Positions 1-8,045 of a stretch of DNA of 64,000 nt are shown piece by piece. Both the position numbers and the translations under genes were made by a program. Source of the DNA: a virus; the IMG/VR virus record IMGVR_UViG_3300044946_000220, positions 1 to 64,000 of that record. The stretch is one strand, 5' to 3'. A model generated the notes under the pieces. That model did not search any database. It was not told the DNA's origin and saw only the letters and a list, made by a program, of their open reading frames with translations. How positions within the stretch are numbered: position 1 is the stretch's first letter; the number at the start of each line of letters is the position of its first letter.

Positions 1-149
1 GTCGAGGAGTCGCCGCTGGACGCCGCCGTCGAGGAGTAGCCGCTGGACGCCGCCGTCGAGGAGTCGCCGCTGGACGCCGCCGTCGAGGAGTAGCCGCTGG
101 ACGCCGCCGTCGAGGAGTAGCCGCTGGACGCCGCCGTCGAGGAGTAGCC
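1..149. repeat. 27-bp tandem repeat, about 5.5 copies
   Basis: Units begin at 1, 28, 55, 82, 109 and 136 (the last partial). Copies differ only at unit position 11 (C or A). The period is a multiple of three, so the minus-strand gene covering it stays open and gains a nine-residue repeat, AASSGYSST or AASSGDSST. The array continues off the left edge, so its true copy number is unknown. Confidence 0.95.
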
Positions 150-719
150 CTCCTTTTTCTGCCAGGCATCGGCGCCCTCCATCGCCCGCGTCATGGCTTC
201 CGATCCGCACAACACGCGGATGGTGGCCTCGACGCGCGAGCCGGAAAACAGGACGTTGCCGCGCGGGAATTTCGACTTCTTCCCATCAATGTTCACGAGC
301 AGCGCCGTGTCGACCTCGACCACTTGCCAGACCGCGTCGTCTGCGGAGCTTAGAAGCGACCAGTCTCCGTTGCCCCACGGAAGGCCGTGAAGACCGTTGC
401 CGCAGACCGGCTTCGGGTCCCAGTCCGGACATTCCACCGGACCCTGACGCGGCCACTTCATGGAATACGTGCCGCCGCTTTCCGTTTTGCCCGTAGCCAC
501 CATGTCGGCTGGACAGGTGCGAAGGACGAGCGTTTTGTCCGTGGCGGCGACGGACGCTGGAGGCGCTGCTTTCTTCGCCACCACCGGCTTCTTCTTCATA
601 ACCTTCTTAGGCTTTGCCTTCAGCTTGCTCAACATCATCCTTTCCAGCCCCCACCACGCCGAGCGGCCCTTCTTGCCGCCGTAGCTGGCGCGCCTTACGA
701 GTTGCGCTGCCGAGATCAT
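1..719 (-). CDS. Phage protein with Ser/Thr/Ala repeat tail (3' end missing)
   Basis: The reading frame is open from ATG 719 through the left edge of the window. The ATG overlaps the upstream stop as TGATG, which favours this start over ATG 638 or 635. The N-terminus is basic (Lys-rich). The middle carries a Trp/Cys-rich block (LRTCPADM, GPVECPDWDPKPVCG, GLHG, FPRGNVLFSG) that I recall from uncharacterised phage proteins. The C-terminus is a nine-residue AASSG(Y/D)SST repeat. The core looks like a folded domain of unknown function and the repeat like a flexible, possibly surface-exposed tail. No function can be assigned. Confidence 0.75.
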   Translation of the reverse strand, partial: MISAAQLVRRASYGGKKGRSAWWGLERMMLSKLKAKPKKVMKKKPVVAKKAAPPASVAATDKTLVLRTCPADMVATGKTESGGTYSMKWPRQGPVECPDWDPKPVCGNGLHGLPWGNGDWSLLSSADDAVWQVVEVDTALLVNIDGKKSKFPRGNVLFSGSRVEATIRVLCGSEAMTRAMEGADAWQKKEGYSSTAASSGYSSTAASSGYSSTAASSGDSSTAASSGYSSTAASSGDSS

Positions 720-1009
720 CACGCGTCCCAGTTGACCCCGAAGGCATTCTTTCGGTCAATCTTGCCGCCCACGTCCATCTGTCCGCCGCAGCCACCACAC
801 CTCTTTTGTTTGAGTACGGCAACCACCGCCTGTGGTCCTTCTCTCTTGGCAACTTGCATGACAAGCCCACGTCGGCACGTGGGGCGGTTCTTGCAAAACG
901 CCACCACACCCACGAACTTAGGACCCGGTCTGTACAGACCAAACGTAGCCACAGCCGCCGCGGCAGCGACAACTACGCCGGCATTTTGCAGGAACTCTCG
1001 CCTGTTCAC
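719..1009 (-). CDS. Small protein with Tat-like N-terminal signal and Cys pairs
   Basis: 96 residues. The N-terminus MNRREFLQNAG followed by a run of Val/Ala matches the twin-arginine signal pattern (RR-x-F-L, then a moderately hydrophobic stretch). The rest is basic with C-x2-C and C-x4-C groups that could bind a metal. The start overlaps the upstream stop as ATGA. A Tat signal on a phage protein is uncommon; export is inferred only from the pattern. Confidence 0.75.
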   Translation of the reverse strand: MNRREFLQNAGVVVAAAAAVATFGLYRPGPKFVGVVAFCKNRPTCRRGLVMQVAKREGPQAVVAVLKQKRCGGCGGQMDVGGKIDRKNAFGVNWDA

Positions 1010-1212
1010 GGCTTCAGCCTGCCAAGCGATTCGTACATGGCCCTGTCTCGCTCAGCCTTCAGCCCCTCGGCCTTCTCGTGCTCTGCCTCAACCGCCGATC
1101 TGGCAGCCACGCGAGTGATGAAGTAGTCGGCTCCTGAAATAAGCAGGATTGACGCAATTATGCCAACCGTCACGCGCTTGAGGATCAACAGCGTAAAGTC
1201 TCTTTCGTCCAT
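1006..1212 (-). CDS. Small single-pass membrane protein
   Basis: 68 residues starting at ATG 1212, preceded by a strong GGGAGG ribosome site. One hydrophobic helix lies near residues 14-30 (VTVGIIASILLISGADYF), followed by a charged, Glu/Lys-rich helical tail likely to be a coiled coil in the cytoplasm. Stop overlaps the next gene's ATG. The layout resembles membrane-anchored lysis accessory proteins, but no specific family is recognised. Confidence 0.75.
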   Translation of the reverse strand: MDERDFTLLILKRVTVGIIASILLISGADYFITRVAARSAVEAEHEKAEGLKAERDRAMYESLGRLKP

Positions 1213-1259
1213 CTTTACCTCCCTTTCAATGTGGCCTGGCTCCCTGTACGAATCGACCA

Positions 1260-1799
1260 CTACCGCCCCCGCGGGTTCGCCGAGGCCGCTGTCAGTTCGT
1301 ACGTGGTGCCCCGCTTCTGCCCGAAGGTGCGCAGAACGCCGGTTTCCGTGCCGTGGGACAGCGCCTTCTTCAGGGCCGCCTTGGGCAGGTTCAGCTCCAG
1401 GTGCAGGTGCTCCGCGCGCATGGGCTCCTTGCGGGCGCTTAGCGTGGCCTGTACGCGCTCCAGATTTCGGTTGACAGCCTTGGGCGTCTTGCGCCCGGAA
1501 GTCGCTGTACGGCCCGCTTTCGTGCCACCGTTGGCCTTCTTGGCGTTGTTGGCCAGGGAACGGCGGTTGGCGGCGGTGATTCGGTTGTTGCGGTTGGTGT
1601 TATTTCCGATGCTGCCGTAATTGTTGGCGTTCAGCGTGTTCCCGATCGTCTCGTTGACCACATTCGTGATGTTTTCAGCCACTTGCTTTCCGACTTCTTC
1701 CAGCACGTTTCGCGTGAACGAGATCGCAAGGTCATTCAGCACGAACGAGAGCGTGTTGTTTTCGTTTGAATTGGCGTTGTTCTTGTTGTTGATCGTCAT
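1260..1799 (-). CDS. Asn-rich N-terminus, winged-helix-like C-terminus
   Basis: 179 residues from ATG 1799, with GAGGAG just upstream. The first 25 residues are Asn-rich (MTINNKNNANSNENN). The middle is helical and basic (NAKKANGGTKAGR). The last about 60 residues (MRAEHLHLELNLP, then ALKKALSHGTETGVLRTFG) look like a small winged-helix unit ending in Gly-Arg. The MTINN Asn-rich start recurs in the gene at 53825. A DNA-binding role is an inference. Confidence 0.75.
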   Translation of the reverse strand: MTINNKNNANSNENNTLSFVLNDLAISFTRNVLEEVGKQVAENITNVVNETIGNTLNANNYGSIGNNTNRNNRITAANRRSLANNAKKANGGTKAGRTATSGRKTPKAVNRNLERVQATLSARKEPMRAEHLHLELNLPKAALKKALSHGTETGVLRTFGQKRGTTYELTAASANPRGR

Positions 1800-1828
1800 G
1801 TCAATCTCCTCGTGATTTTGCGTTACGG

Positions 1829-1960
1829 TTACGGCGTGCCCACGGTTAGCATGTGCCAAGCGGACGTGCAAACCGCGACACACGCCCATACGGCCAGACA
1901 CGCGCAGCAGATTGCTAGCACTATCTTGCCAAACTTCTCCAGTTTTTCGTCTAGATCCAT
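1829..1960 (-). CDS. Very small membrane protein (43 aa)
   Basis: The frame runs from ATG 1960, two bases after the ssb stop, to TAA at 1829. It has an acidic/basic head (MDLDEKLEKFGK) and one Cys-rich hydrophobic helix. It fills the only gap between two real genes in the operon. No clear ribosome site is visible, so it may depend on translational coupling to ssb. Confidence 0.5.
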   Translation of the reverse strand: MDLDEKLEKFGKIVLAICCACLAVWACVAVCTSAWHMLTVGTP

Positions 1961-1962
1961 GG

Positions 1963-2385
1963 CTAAAACGGCAGCGGGTCTGAATCGTCCAGATCCGCGT
2001 GTTGCGGCTTCTGCGAAGTAGCCTCCGGCACCACGCTCTGCTGCCGGCTTTCGCCCTTGCTGCCGGTGAAAGACAGCTCGTTGACGCGCACGGTGTAGAA
2101 GCTCTTACTCGCGGCGCCCTCTCCCACCTTCTCCGCGCGAAGTCGGCCGCTGATAATGACGCCGGTGCCTTTCGTCATGAACTTCGCAAGAGCATCCGCC
2201 CGACGGCCAAAAAGTTCGGCTGCAAACCAATCTGTGCGCTCCTGCTTTGGTCCGTCTTTCTTGGCCCAAGTCTCGTTGACGGCGACACGCAGTTTGAGCA
2301 CGGTTTCTCCGTTGCCCATCACCTTCGTTTCGCCGTCCGCGCCGAGGCGTCCGGAAAGAACGATTACGTTGATGTCGCTGCTCAC
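1963..2385 (-). CDS. ssb: Single-stranded DNA-binding protein
   Basis: 140 residues with the SSB OB-fold: N-terminal NVIVLSGRLGADGETKV, central RTDWFAAELFGRRADAL, KGTGVIISGRLR, then a variable linker. The acidic C-terminal tip DDSDPLPF is the classic protein-interaction tail of bacterial SSB. It protects single-stranded DNA during replication and annealing. It sits in the same operon as the PD-(D/E)XK nuclease and RecT-like protein, a standard phage recombination set. Confidence 0.97.
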   Translation of the reverse strand: MSSDINVIVLSGRLGADGETKVMGNGETVLKLRVAVNETWAKKDGPKQERTDWFAAELFGRRADALAKFMTKGTGVIISGRLRAEKVGEGAASKSFYTVRVNELSFTGSKGESRQQSVVPEATSQKPQHADLDDSDPLPF

Positions 2386-2564
2386 GTGTTGTTCTTCCCG
2401 TGCGTGTTGCCGTAGCTAAGGGCGCACCACTCCACTATACGATTCTGAGCAACTGGCGTGAGCGTGTCCATCACCTTGGCGATCTTCTGCATGGCATTGG
2501 CGTCGGCCAGGTGCGCGGGAACCGTCTTCTTCGTGCGGGTCTTCTTGTTTTCGATAGTCGTCAT
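2382..2564 (-). CDS. Small basic protein, unknown
   Basis: 60 residues, start overlapping the ssb gene's ATG by ATGA on its downstream side. The N-terminus is Lys/Thr-rich (MTTIENKKTRTKKTV), the rest a predicted amphipathic helix pair (MQKIAKVMDTLTPVAQNRIVEW). Its place between recombination genes suggests an accessory role. No family recognised. Confidence 0.7.
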   Translation of the reverse strand: MTTIENKKTRTKKTVPAHLADANAMQKIAKVMDTLTPVAQNRIVEWCALSYGNTHGKNNT

Positions 2565-2571
2565 GTTGCCC

Positions 2572-3006
2572 TCAATCCTCGTAGGTTTCGTCTGTCAGGT
2601 AGTCATCTGTCGTTGGCGCCGGTTGCGCGTATTCGTCCGCTTCGGCCGCGGGAGGCTTCCATCCGGCCTTTATCTTGGCACTCCAGCCGCGGGCGCGGGC
2701 CGCGTCCTTCGCGCTTAGTGCGGCGTACTGCGATTTGCCTTCCTTTGGATGTTCCGCACTGTATTGCAACGCCTCTGCGTACATGTCCAGGAAGGCCGGC
2801 GGGCATTCGCTGAACTTCTTGTTCACGCAACTCACGCCGCGGTAGTTCTTGGGTGAAAAACGGACGATTGGGTTGCCTTTCGGTGAGGCCAGGTCCGCCT
2901 CGTCGGCTACCATCGGCACTGAGCTTACGGCTTTCGCCGCGATCAGCCCGTCCAGCTTCTTTTCCAGCCGCTGAATGCCGGCCAGGATGTCTTCGCCGAT
3001 GCCCAT
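2572..3006 (-). CDS. Recombination-operon protein, unknown
   Basis: 144 residues from ATG 3006, whose A is shared with the upstream stop (TGATG). It starts with a coiled-coil-like segment (ILAGIQRLEKKLDGLIAAK). The middle has SPKNYRGVSC and a segment YAEALQYSAEHPKEGKSQYA. The tail is acidic and Tyr/Asp-rich (DDYLTDETYED). Likely an SSB- or nuclease-associated factor by position only. Confidence 0.75.
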   Translation of the reverse strand: MGIGEDILAGIQRLEKKLDGLIAAKAVSSVPMVADEADLASPKGNPIVRFSPKNYRGVSCVNKKFSECPPAFLDMYAEALQYSAEHPKEGKSQYAALSAKDAARARGWSAKIKAGWKPPAAEADEYAQPAPTTDDYLTDETYED

Positions 3007-3545
3007 CAGCCCATTCCTCCCGTCGGCACCCAACGCAAGCTGTAGAACCGCTGCTGAAGCGAGGCTAGGGCGATGTCGCGGCGCTCTGCGGCATACCTTC
3101 TCCACGAACCGTCGTCGCCGCGCGGTTCACTTAGCAATGTAGCCTTTGTGCGCAACAGACCAACCAGGTAGTCGTCGTGCTTTTTGTTGATCGCTACCGT
3201 GTCGTCGTAAAATCGCCCGCACCTGTCCAGCTCCTCGTCCGAATGCTCGGCGACCGGCCTTAGGCACCAGCCGAGAAGGCAGGTGGACGCCGGTTTATGA
3301 TAACAGGCAACCGGCTGCACATGTTCCACGCGTCTGCAAAAACTCAGCGCGTACATGTTTTTTGGCCAACACTGCTGGAATTGCTTTAGTGATTCCTCCG
3401 CCTCGGAGCGGTTACCGTACTCCCTGCACTCAGCTCCGGTTACCACCAGATAGCACTGATCTCTGTAGCCAACATCGCCTGGCCGAGACATCGCAACGCC
3501 CCAGCACGTGCAGTCTCTGTCTTTGCGCTCATGCGTGCACGCCAT
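3006..3545 (-). CDS. Cys-rich protein, unknown
   Basis: 179 residues from ATG 3545 (AAAGGTAGG upstream). The first 50 residues carry spaced Cys and His (CTHERKDRDCTCWG) and the middle several more Cys (CYHKPASTCLLGWCLR). The C-terminal half is charged and helical. Metal binding or disulfides are possible. The open frame extends further upstream, but that part lies inside the nuclease gene in another frame and is not used. Confidence 0.65.
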   Translation of the reverse strand: MACTHERKDRDCTCWGVAMSRPGDVGYRDQCYLVVTGAECREYGNRSEAEESLKQFQQCWPKNMYALSFCRRVEHVQPVACYHKPASTCLLGWCLRPVAEHSDEELDRCGRFYDDTVAINKKHDDYLVGLLRTKATLLSEPRGDDGSWRRYAAERRDIALASLQQRFYSLRWVPTGGMG

Positions 3546-3552
3546 CGCCCGC

Positions 3553-3738
3553 CTACCTTTCGTGACCAAGCATAACCGGCTTACCTTCCAAGACACTCCC
3601 ACTCCCGTAAAAGTACCCGCACTCCTTGCACGCAAAGCACTGCGCCTTGCAGTATTTGAATGAGTAGTACGGCTTCTTCTGGGCGCATGCAGAGCAAAGG
3701 CCAGACTTGCCGGACTTGAACGTGTGCTCACAGAACAT
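3553..3738 (-). CDS. Zinc-ribbon-like small protein
   Basis: 61 residues from ATG 3738, overlapping the end of the nuclease gene by 11 bp. It has C-x2-C at CSAC and CKEC plus other Cys (CKAQC) around aromatic residues, matching a small treble-clef or zinc-ribbon fold. One of many such small metal-binding proteins in this genome. Function unknown. Confidence 0.65.
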   Translation of the reverse strand: MFCEHTFKSGKSGLCSACAQKKPYYSFKYCKAQCFACKECGYFYGSGSVLEGKPVMLGHER

Positions 3739-4894
3739 CGGACGCTGCCTTCTTGCGTGGCTTTTTGAAGCCCTTCTGCGCCCCCTCCCGAACGGTGTCG
3801 ATCTGCACTGTCCGGTAACACGTCGCCAACTCGCCTGGCGTGATGCCCTTAGACTGCATAAGCGCGATTGCCTTGGCCTGCACGAAGGACTCTTTTGGAT
3901 ACGAGACGCGCCTAGCCTCCTTTCCGTTACCAAGCGGTAGCGCCTCCTCCATTGCCCGCATCTTGAGCGACTCCTCCACGCGGTCCAGGAGTGAGCGAAT
4001 CTGTCGCGCTTTAGCCCACGCTTTGCCCGCATCGTCAAGGCTCAGTGCGAAGATCCTGTCACGCAATTGCACGTCGGACAGGTTGGCCCCCAACGCGTCC
4101 ACTTCGGTTACCATGGCGCGCGCGAGGGCCACCTGCGAAGGGCACGAAGGCAGCGCACCGCAGTATTGACACCACTCGCCTGGGCTCACCGTTGGTACGC
4201 CTCCGGCAAGCCAAACGCGTCGTGCGGCCTGCACTTCGTCCATGGCCTGCTCCAGCTCCATAGCGAATGCGTCCAGCGTAAATCTGTCGTACACAGCCGA
4301 GTCAATGTGGACGGCGCCGCTTGGCGAAATGTACGCGATTCGCCCCTCCACTTCGTCGGCGCCAGACAGCCATAGTAATGCGCACCCGTAGGTTCGCAAT
4401 TGACTGTTCGTTTCGGCCGGCTCTACGCGCTGGAAACCAAACTTGGCGTCAAGCACTACCGGACGGCCCCCGTAACACTCGTCCACGCCATCAATATCTG
4501 AGCTTCCAGCGATCTCGTCCTTCGTGATATTGAAACGCGCGTAGTCCCTGCCGATGTTGGACCCCAGGAAACGCGCGCTCAGCTTGCGCGGGTTGATCGC
4601 GAAGGCCGACTCGCACCGGATGTTGGACAGGTCCGCCCCGAGTTTGCGGAAGTCGATGTTGCGCGCCGTTTCGCGGAACTCCTCTGGAAGGCGCTCCAGG
4701 GCCTGCTCGGCGGAGGTGCCGGTGAGGACGGAGCGGACGTATTCGTGCAGCGACGAGCCGCGATCAGAATCGTCGGTGCTGCGTTGGCTTTGAGGGAGCA
4801 CGACGTTGGCAGGGCACTGGACGAGGCGCGCGACTCCGGAGGCGCTGCCGTTGACAAGGCCTTCGTGGACTACCTCTGCGACTACCGCCTCCAC
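3728..4894 (-). CDS. PD-(D/E)XK nuclease (DUF2800/Cas4-RecB-like)
   Basis: 388 residues, GTG start directly after the upstream TAA with AGGG seven bases before it. The core shows GSSDIDGVDE and, after a loop, VVLDAKFG: the Asp and Asp-x-Lys of a PD-(D/E)XK active site. QLRTYGCALLWL follows, typical of the RecB-like motif III (Q-x-x-x-Y). A later CQYCGALPSC segment resembles the Cys group of DUF2800/Cas4-type proteins. Probably the exonuclease that produces single strands for the neighbouring annealing protein. Confidence 0.85.
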   Translation of the reverse strand: MEAVVAEVVHEGLVNGSASGVARLVQCPANVVLPQSQRSTDDSDRGSSLHEYVRSVLTGTSAEQALERLPEEFRETARNIDFRKLGADLSNIRCESAFAINPRKLSARFLGSNIGRDYARFNITKDEIAGSSDIDGVDECYGGRPVVLDAKFGFQRVEPAETNSQLRTYGCALLWLSGADEVEGRIAYISPSGAVHIDSAVYDRFTLDAFAMELEQAMDEVQAARRVWLAGGVPTVSPGEWCQYCGALPSCPSQVALARAMVTEVDALGANLSDVQLRDRIFALSLDDAGKAWAKARQIRSLLDRVEESLKMRAMEEALPLGNGKEARRVSYPKESFVQAKAIALMQSKGITPGELATCYRTVQIDTVREGAQKGFKKPRKKAASDVL

Positions 4895-5812
4895 TTACTG
4901 ACCCTGTCGCAAGTCGCTGCTACATTTCTTGTAGGCGGCCCGGATCGTATCGGCGTGCTCCTTGGGCGCCTCCTCGGCGAATCCAGTTATCATCGGAAGC
5001 AACGCCTTGAGCGCGTCCTGCGTTTGGCAGCCGGCGATGTTGTTGCAGATCAACGCGACTTCGCTGGCCCAGTCGCGGCTTTCCACGGCTTGGCTGGGCG
5101 GGCGTTGAGGCTGCGGCGCGATCTCTCCGCGAGCTTCGCGCTCCAGTCGATCCGCGCGGACATCTTCCATCTCTTCGGAGCTTGGCAGCCCCAACATCAG
5201 GTGCGGGGCCACGATGTCTGCCAACTGAGCGCTAGCGCGGGCCCTCAGCATGGCCGCTGGATGTTTCGCCCAGTTGGAGTTAGCCTTCGCTGCCTCGTCC
5301 TTGCCGCGGTTCAGAAGTTTTGCTTTGTCCGCCATGGCGATCGTGTATTTGAACTTGATCGCTGGGTCTCCAACACGTTTTGCCTCCCATTCGGATTCTT
5401 CGTCTGAAGTTGACAGGAGACGAAAATACTCCACCTCGTCGCGACGGCTCATGCACAGCGCCACCTTGGTCTTTGCCTTTAGTGACGGGCGCCCCTCAAT
5501 GACGTCGATCCCTTGCACGCTAGCGGTGGCCGGCATGCCTAGGCTGCGACCCGTTCTGATCCTAATCCAAGCGTCCTCTGGGGACTGGATCCCGCACATC
5601 CCGCTCTTGGCGAAACGTTGAGCCTCTTTCCATGCCTCTTCGTCCGTCGTGCTCTCCAGGGCATTACGCCAGATCTCCGTCTCCGTCATGATCGCTTCTA
5701 GAATGCCAGGATCGTGACGCGCCTCCTTCTTTGCGGGAGGCAACTCCCCACTCGCCGTCACCACCGTCTTCGTCTCCGCAATCGTCTGCCCCGGCACATT
5801 GCTCTGCGTCAT
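4895..5812 (-). CDS. RecT-like single-strand annealing protein
   Basis: 305 residues, ATG 5812 with AAGGTGAGGG upstream. Key stretches fit the RecT superfamily: ATASVQGIDVIEGRPSLKAK, the segment VEYFRLLSTSDEESEW, FKYTIAMADKAKLL, and NWAKHPAAMLRARASAQLA. The protein would anneal phage DNA strands with the downstream nuclease and SSB. First gene after the promoter at 5935-5963. Assignment rests on motif pattern and operon context. Confidence 0.8.
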   Translation of the reverse strand: MTQSNVPGQTIAETKTVVTASGELPPAKKEARHDPGILEAIMTETEIWRNALESTTDEEAWKEAQRFAKSGMCGIQSPEDAWIRIRTGRSLGMPATASVQGIDVIEGRPSLKAKTKVALCMSRRDEVEYFRLLSTSDEESEWEAKRVGDPAIKFKYTIAMADKAKLLNRGKDEAAKANSNWAKHPAAMLRARASAQLADIVAPHLMLGLPSSEEMEDVRADRLEREARGEIAPQPQRPPSQAVESRDWASEVALICNNIAGCQTQDALKALLPMITGFAEEAPKEHADTIRAAYKKCSSDLRQGQ

Positions 5813-5934
5813 GGACCCTCACCTTCTTTGTTGAGTCTCACCGCCCCGAGTCGCCACACCGATCGTCGCGCATTGCCGGAAGGGGGGTTACGGCAAAAAC
5901 GACCGATGTGGCGGCTCTGAGCGGCGAGTCCCGA
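5813..5934 (-). other. Leader of the recombination operon
   Basis: About 115 bases between the predicted start point (near 5928) and the RecT-like ATG. No credible ORF lies here. The minus strand contains a T-run (GGTCGTTTTTGCC near 5895) that could mark an attenuator, but I could not find a convincing stem in front of it. Confidence 0.4.
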
Positions 5935-5963
5935 GTGATACTATTGTCGTGCGCTCAAGTCAA
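5935..5963 (-). promoter_or_regulatory. Sigma70-type promoter for the recombination operon
   Basis: On the minus strand TTGACT (5963-5958) and TATCAC (5940-5935) are separated by exactly 17 bp. The predicted start is near 5928, giving a leader of about 115 bases before the RecT-like gene. Confidence 0.6.
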
Positions 5964-5974
5964 CCGAAAAGCAC

Positions 5975-6214
5975 TCACAGTGCAACCCAAACGCACGCCT
6001 TCCTTCCGCTCCGAGTGGCCCTCTTCTCGTTGCTGACGATCTGGCCCATCTTTGCCATCTCATTGAAGCGCGCGCTCACCGTTTGGTGCGGCATATCGGT
6101 CACCACCTCGGCTTCGTCGCACGTGAGGCCGTTCGCGCCCGCCGCCTTGACGAGCTTGTGAAGCCTCTCCCGCATGCCTGGCGCCAGCTTCTCGATGGAG
6201 CGCTTGGCGGACAT
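5975..6214 (-). CDS. Winged-helix DNA-binding protein
   Basis: 79 residues from ATG 6214 with AAGGA seven bases upstream. The sequence MRERLHKLVKAAGANGLTCD, then MPHQTVSARFNEMAKMGQIV reads as a winged-helix domain with recognition helix around QTVSARFNEM. The end (TRSGRKACVWVAL) would be the wing. Similar small proteins in phages are thought to act as regulators or replication factors. Its stop lies in the -35 region of the recombination promoter, so it could influence that promoter. Confidence 0.75.
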   Translation of the reverse strand: MSAKRSIEKLAPGMRERLHKLVKAAGANGLTCDEAEVVTDMPHQTVSARFNEMAKMGQIVSNEKRATRSGRKACVWVAL

Positions 6215-6231
6215 GGATGCATCCTTGGTAG

Positions 6232-6681
6232 TCAAAACGGGTACTGCATGGTGACCCGTTGGCCATTCATTTGTTCGGTGGTGACGAAATATCGAATCTT
6301 CTTGGCCACGCGCTTGGCCGTAGCGTTGATCCCTACTTCGGCATCTGGTATGAACAGATGTCGCGCCTCATCAACCGTTAGGGCAAACACAACCGTTGCG
6401 GCATATATAGATGGATCCGCGAATTCCGGACAGCTCCCGCCCACCAGCCCCACATAGCCGTAGTCGCCTTCGTTACACATACGCAGTCCTGCCTTGCGCA
6501 AGGACGGCAGCGTAGTCGCCCAACCAAGCGCGCATGCCACTGTCCCGCACGACAAGTCCTTCTTGCCTCCCCAGTCTCCGCCAACCCAGACGTCGTAGTT
6601 GAACCGCCCTCGCGGCAGCGACTCCAGCTTCTTGGCCAACAGAAGCAGCCTACGCATGCCAACTTTGCGTGTCGTTTTCAC
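6232..6681 (-). CDS. Conserved phage protein, unknown
   Basis: 149 residues from a GTG at 6681 that overlaps the upstream stop (GTGA). Features include RRLLLLAKKLESLPRGRFN, YDVWVGGDW, then SCGTVACALGWATTLP and a C-terminal helix. The CGTVACALGWA block is shared by uncharacterised phage proteins I recall. No catalytic signature. Confidence 0.7.
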   Translation of the reverse strand: MKTTRKVGMRRLLLLAKKLESLPRGRFNYDVWVGGDWGGKKDLSCGTVACALGWATTLPSLRKAGLRMCNEGDYGYVGLVGGSCPEFADPSIYAATVVFALTVDEARHLFIPDAEVGINATAKRVAKKIRYFVTTEQMNGQRVTMQYPF

Positions 6682-7135
6682 TTCCCCTCCATGTTCTTGA
6701 GTTGCGTAGCCAGCGACTCCACCTCGGCGCGCACGTACGGCATTGTCCTGTAAGTCGCACCAATTTCGCGCCCAAGTGATGGCGAAATCGCCTCGTATCC
6801 TGGAGTGCGATCGCCCATATGCGCACAGTCGAACCCGAACCAAAATACGTCGTCAGGCATTCCGGGTTCCGGCACATGGCAAATGCTGCCACGACACTTC
6901 TCGGCGTACGTCAGGCCGCCGTGCACGGACACCTGCGGATCGTCGTAGTTCGCGCGTAGTGTGGATGCTTGCTGGGCACTCCCACGTACCCACACAGCGC
7001 ACCGCCGTGGTTGCGCACGATCATCCCGGCGTACCACGCCTTGGTCACCCAGTTGACCTTGTCAGGCTCGTCGTCCCAAGGCCCTTTCGGCCACCCGGTG
7101 CGATCGATCTTGTGTGCCTTCTCTTCTGTCGTCAT
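6678..7135 (-). pseudogene. Conserved phage protein split by a -1 frameshift
   Basis: The first part begins at ATG 7135 (GGAAGG upstream) and reads GWPKGPWDDEPDKV...GYVGVPSKHPHYAR before running out of frame to a stop at 6911. The adjacent frame continues NYDDPQVSVHGGLTYAEKC...CHVPEPGMPDDVFWFGFDC to a stop at 6678. The two halves together match one phage protein family (N-terminal GYVGVP, then HGGLTYA and HVPxPGxPD). The join is near 6955-6966; one inserted base would restore a single frame of about 152 codons. Either a true mutation, programmed slippage, or a base missing from the assembly. Confidence 0.8.
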
Positions 7136-7350
7136 GGTCTCACCTTCCCTCCGCATCTCTCGCGAAACCGCCACAGCGCCTCAATGTCCCCCGTCATTAC
7201 CCAGCTCTGAAACAGGTACGCCGGCTTCATGAACGCGTCCACCAGGCTACCGCGCGCACACTTCATACAGTAGACGCGTGGGCACGCGTTTTCGTCGGTG
7301 CAAACCTTCACGCCTTCCACGGTTTCGGCGCAAACGCAGCACTTGGTCAC
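7132..7350 (-). CDS. Small double zinc-finger-like protein
   Basis: 72 residues, GTG 7350 overlapping the upstream stop (GTGA) with GAGGAG before it. N-terminus CCVCAETV, then CPRVYCMKCARG: paired Cys groups of a small treble-clef or RING-like fold. The rest is helical. Stop overlaps the next gene by ATGA. Function unknown. Confidence 0.7.
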   Translation of the reverse strand: MTKCCVCAETVEGVKVCTDENACPRVYCMKCARGSLVDAFMKPAYLFQSWVMTGDIEALWRFRERCGGKVRP

Positions 7351-8045
7351 GCGGCTCTCCTCGCCACCCAGCCCCTTGCCTCCATTACGGCCCTGTCCCA
7401 CTCCCTCGTCTCGGCGCGCCACCAACCGTGACCCTTTGCCTTTTTCATGCGCGTCATCTTGCCGCCACATGCCAGCATCATCTGTAATAGCGTCCTGTCT
7501 CCCATCCTGCGCGCTTTCGCCGCCGAATGAAGGTACTCTGACGCAAGCCACCGCTCCACGGCGTCGTCTACGTCGAACGATTCCACGATCATGCGCCTGC
7601 ACTTCGTCTGCCGCGTAGCGTGGTATGCCAGAATGATCTTGGCGTCCGCCCACGCTAGGATGTTGCGCAGCGAGGAGACAGCGTAGCCAGATCGCCTTGC
7701 CGCAGCCGTAATCGTTTCCCACCCCTCCGGTGCCCCCACCTTCAGGCCGATCTTCTCCGCCTTCCAGTGCACAGAAGCGCGCGATCTACGCAGGCGCGCG
7801 CAAAGCGTGTCCATCGGCTCCACACCCCAGTTGCTCCTCAGCCAGGAAGCTTCCTTGTCCGTCCAGTGCCTACGCTTCTTGAGGCCCATAGAGTAGGCCT
7901 TGCTGAGAATGGAGGACCTGCTGCGCCCGGGAAGCCGCTTGAGCATGGCCTTCATTCCCACCTTCAGGTAGGACGCGCGCATGACGCCCTTCTCCGTCTC
8001 AGTCCACGGTACGCTGTTGCAGAAAAGCTGACGCCCCATAGTCAT
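7347..8045 (-). CDS. DNA-binding protein with two SANT/HTH-like repeats
   Basis: 232 residues, ATG 8045 sharing its A with the upstream stop (TGATG). Two repeats of a Trp-led HTH are visible: PWTETEKGVMRASYLK with LPGRSRSSILSKAYSMG, and HWTDKEASWLRSNWG with LRRSRASVHWKAEKIG. This resembles phage Myb/SANT-like or GcrA-type DNA-binding domains. The C-terminal half (KKAKGHGWWRAETREW) is basic. Likely a transcription factor or a homing-endonuclease-type binding module without its nuclease. Confidence 0.75.
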   Translation of the reverse strand: MTMGRQLFCNSVPWTETEKGVMRASYLKVGMKAMLKRLPGRSRSSILSKAYSMGLKKRRHWTDKEASWLRSNWGVEPMDTLCARLRRSRASVHWKAEKIGLKVGAPEGWETITAAARRSGYAVSSLRNILAWADAKIILAYHATRQTKCRRMIVESFDVDDAVERWLASEYLHSAAKARRMGDRTLLQMMLACGGKMTRMKKAKGHGWWRAETREWDRAVMEARGWVARRAA

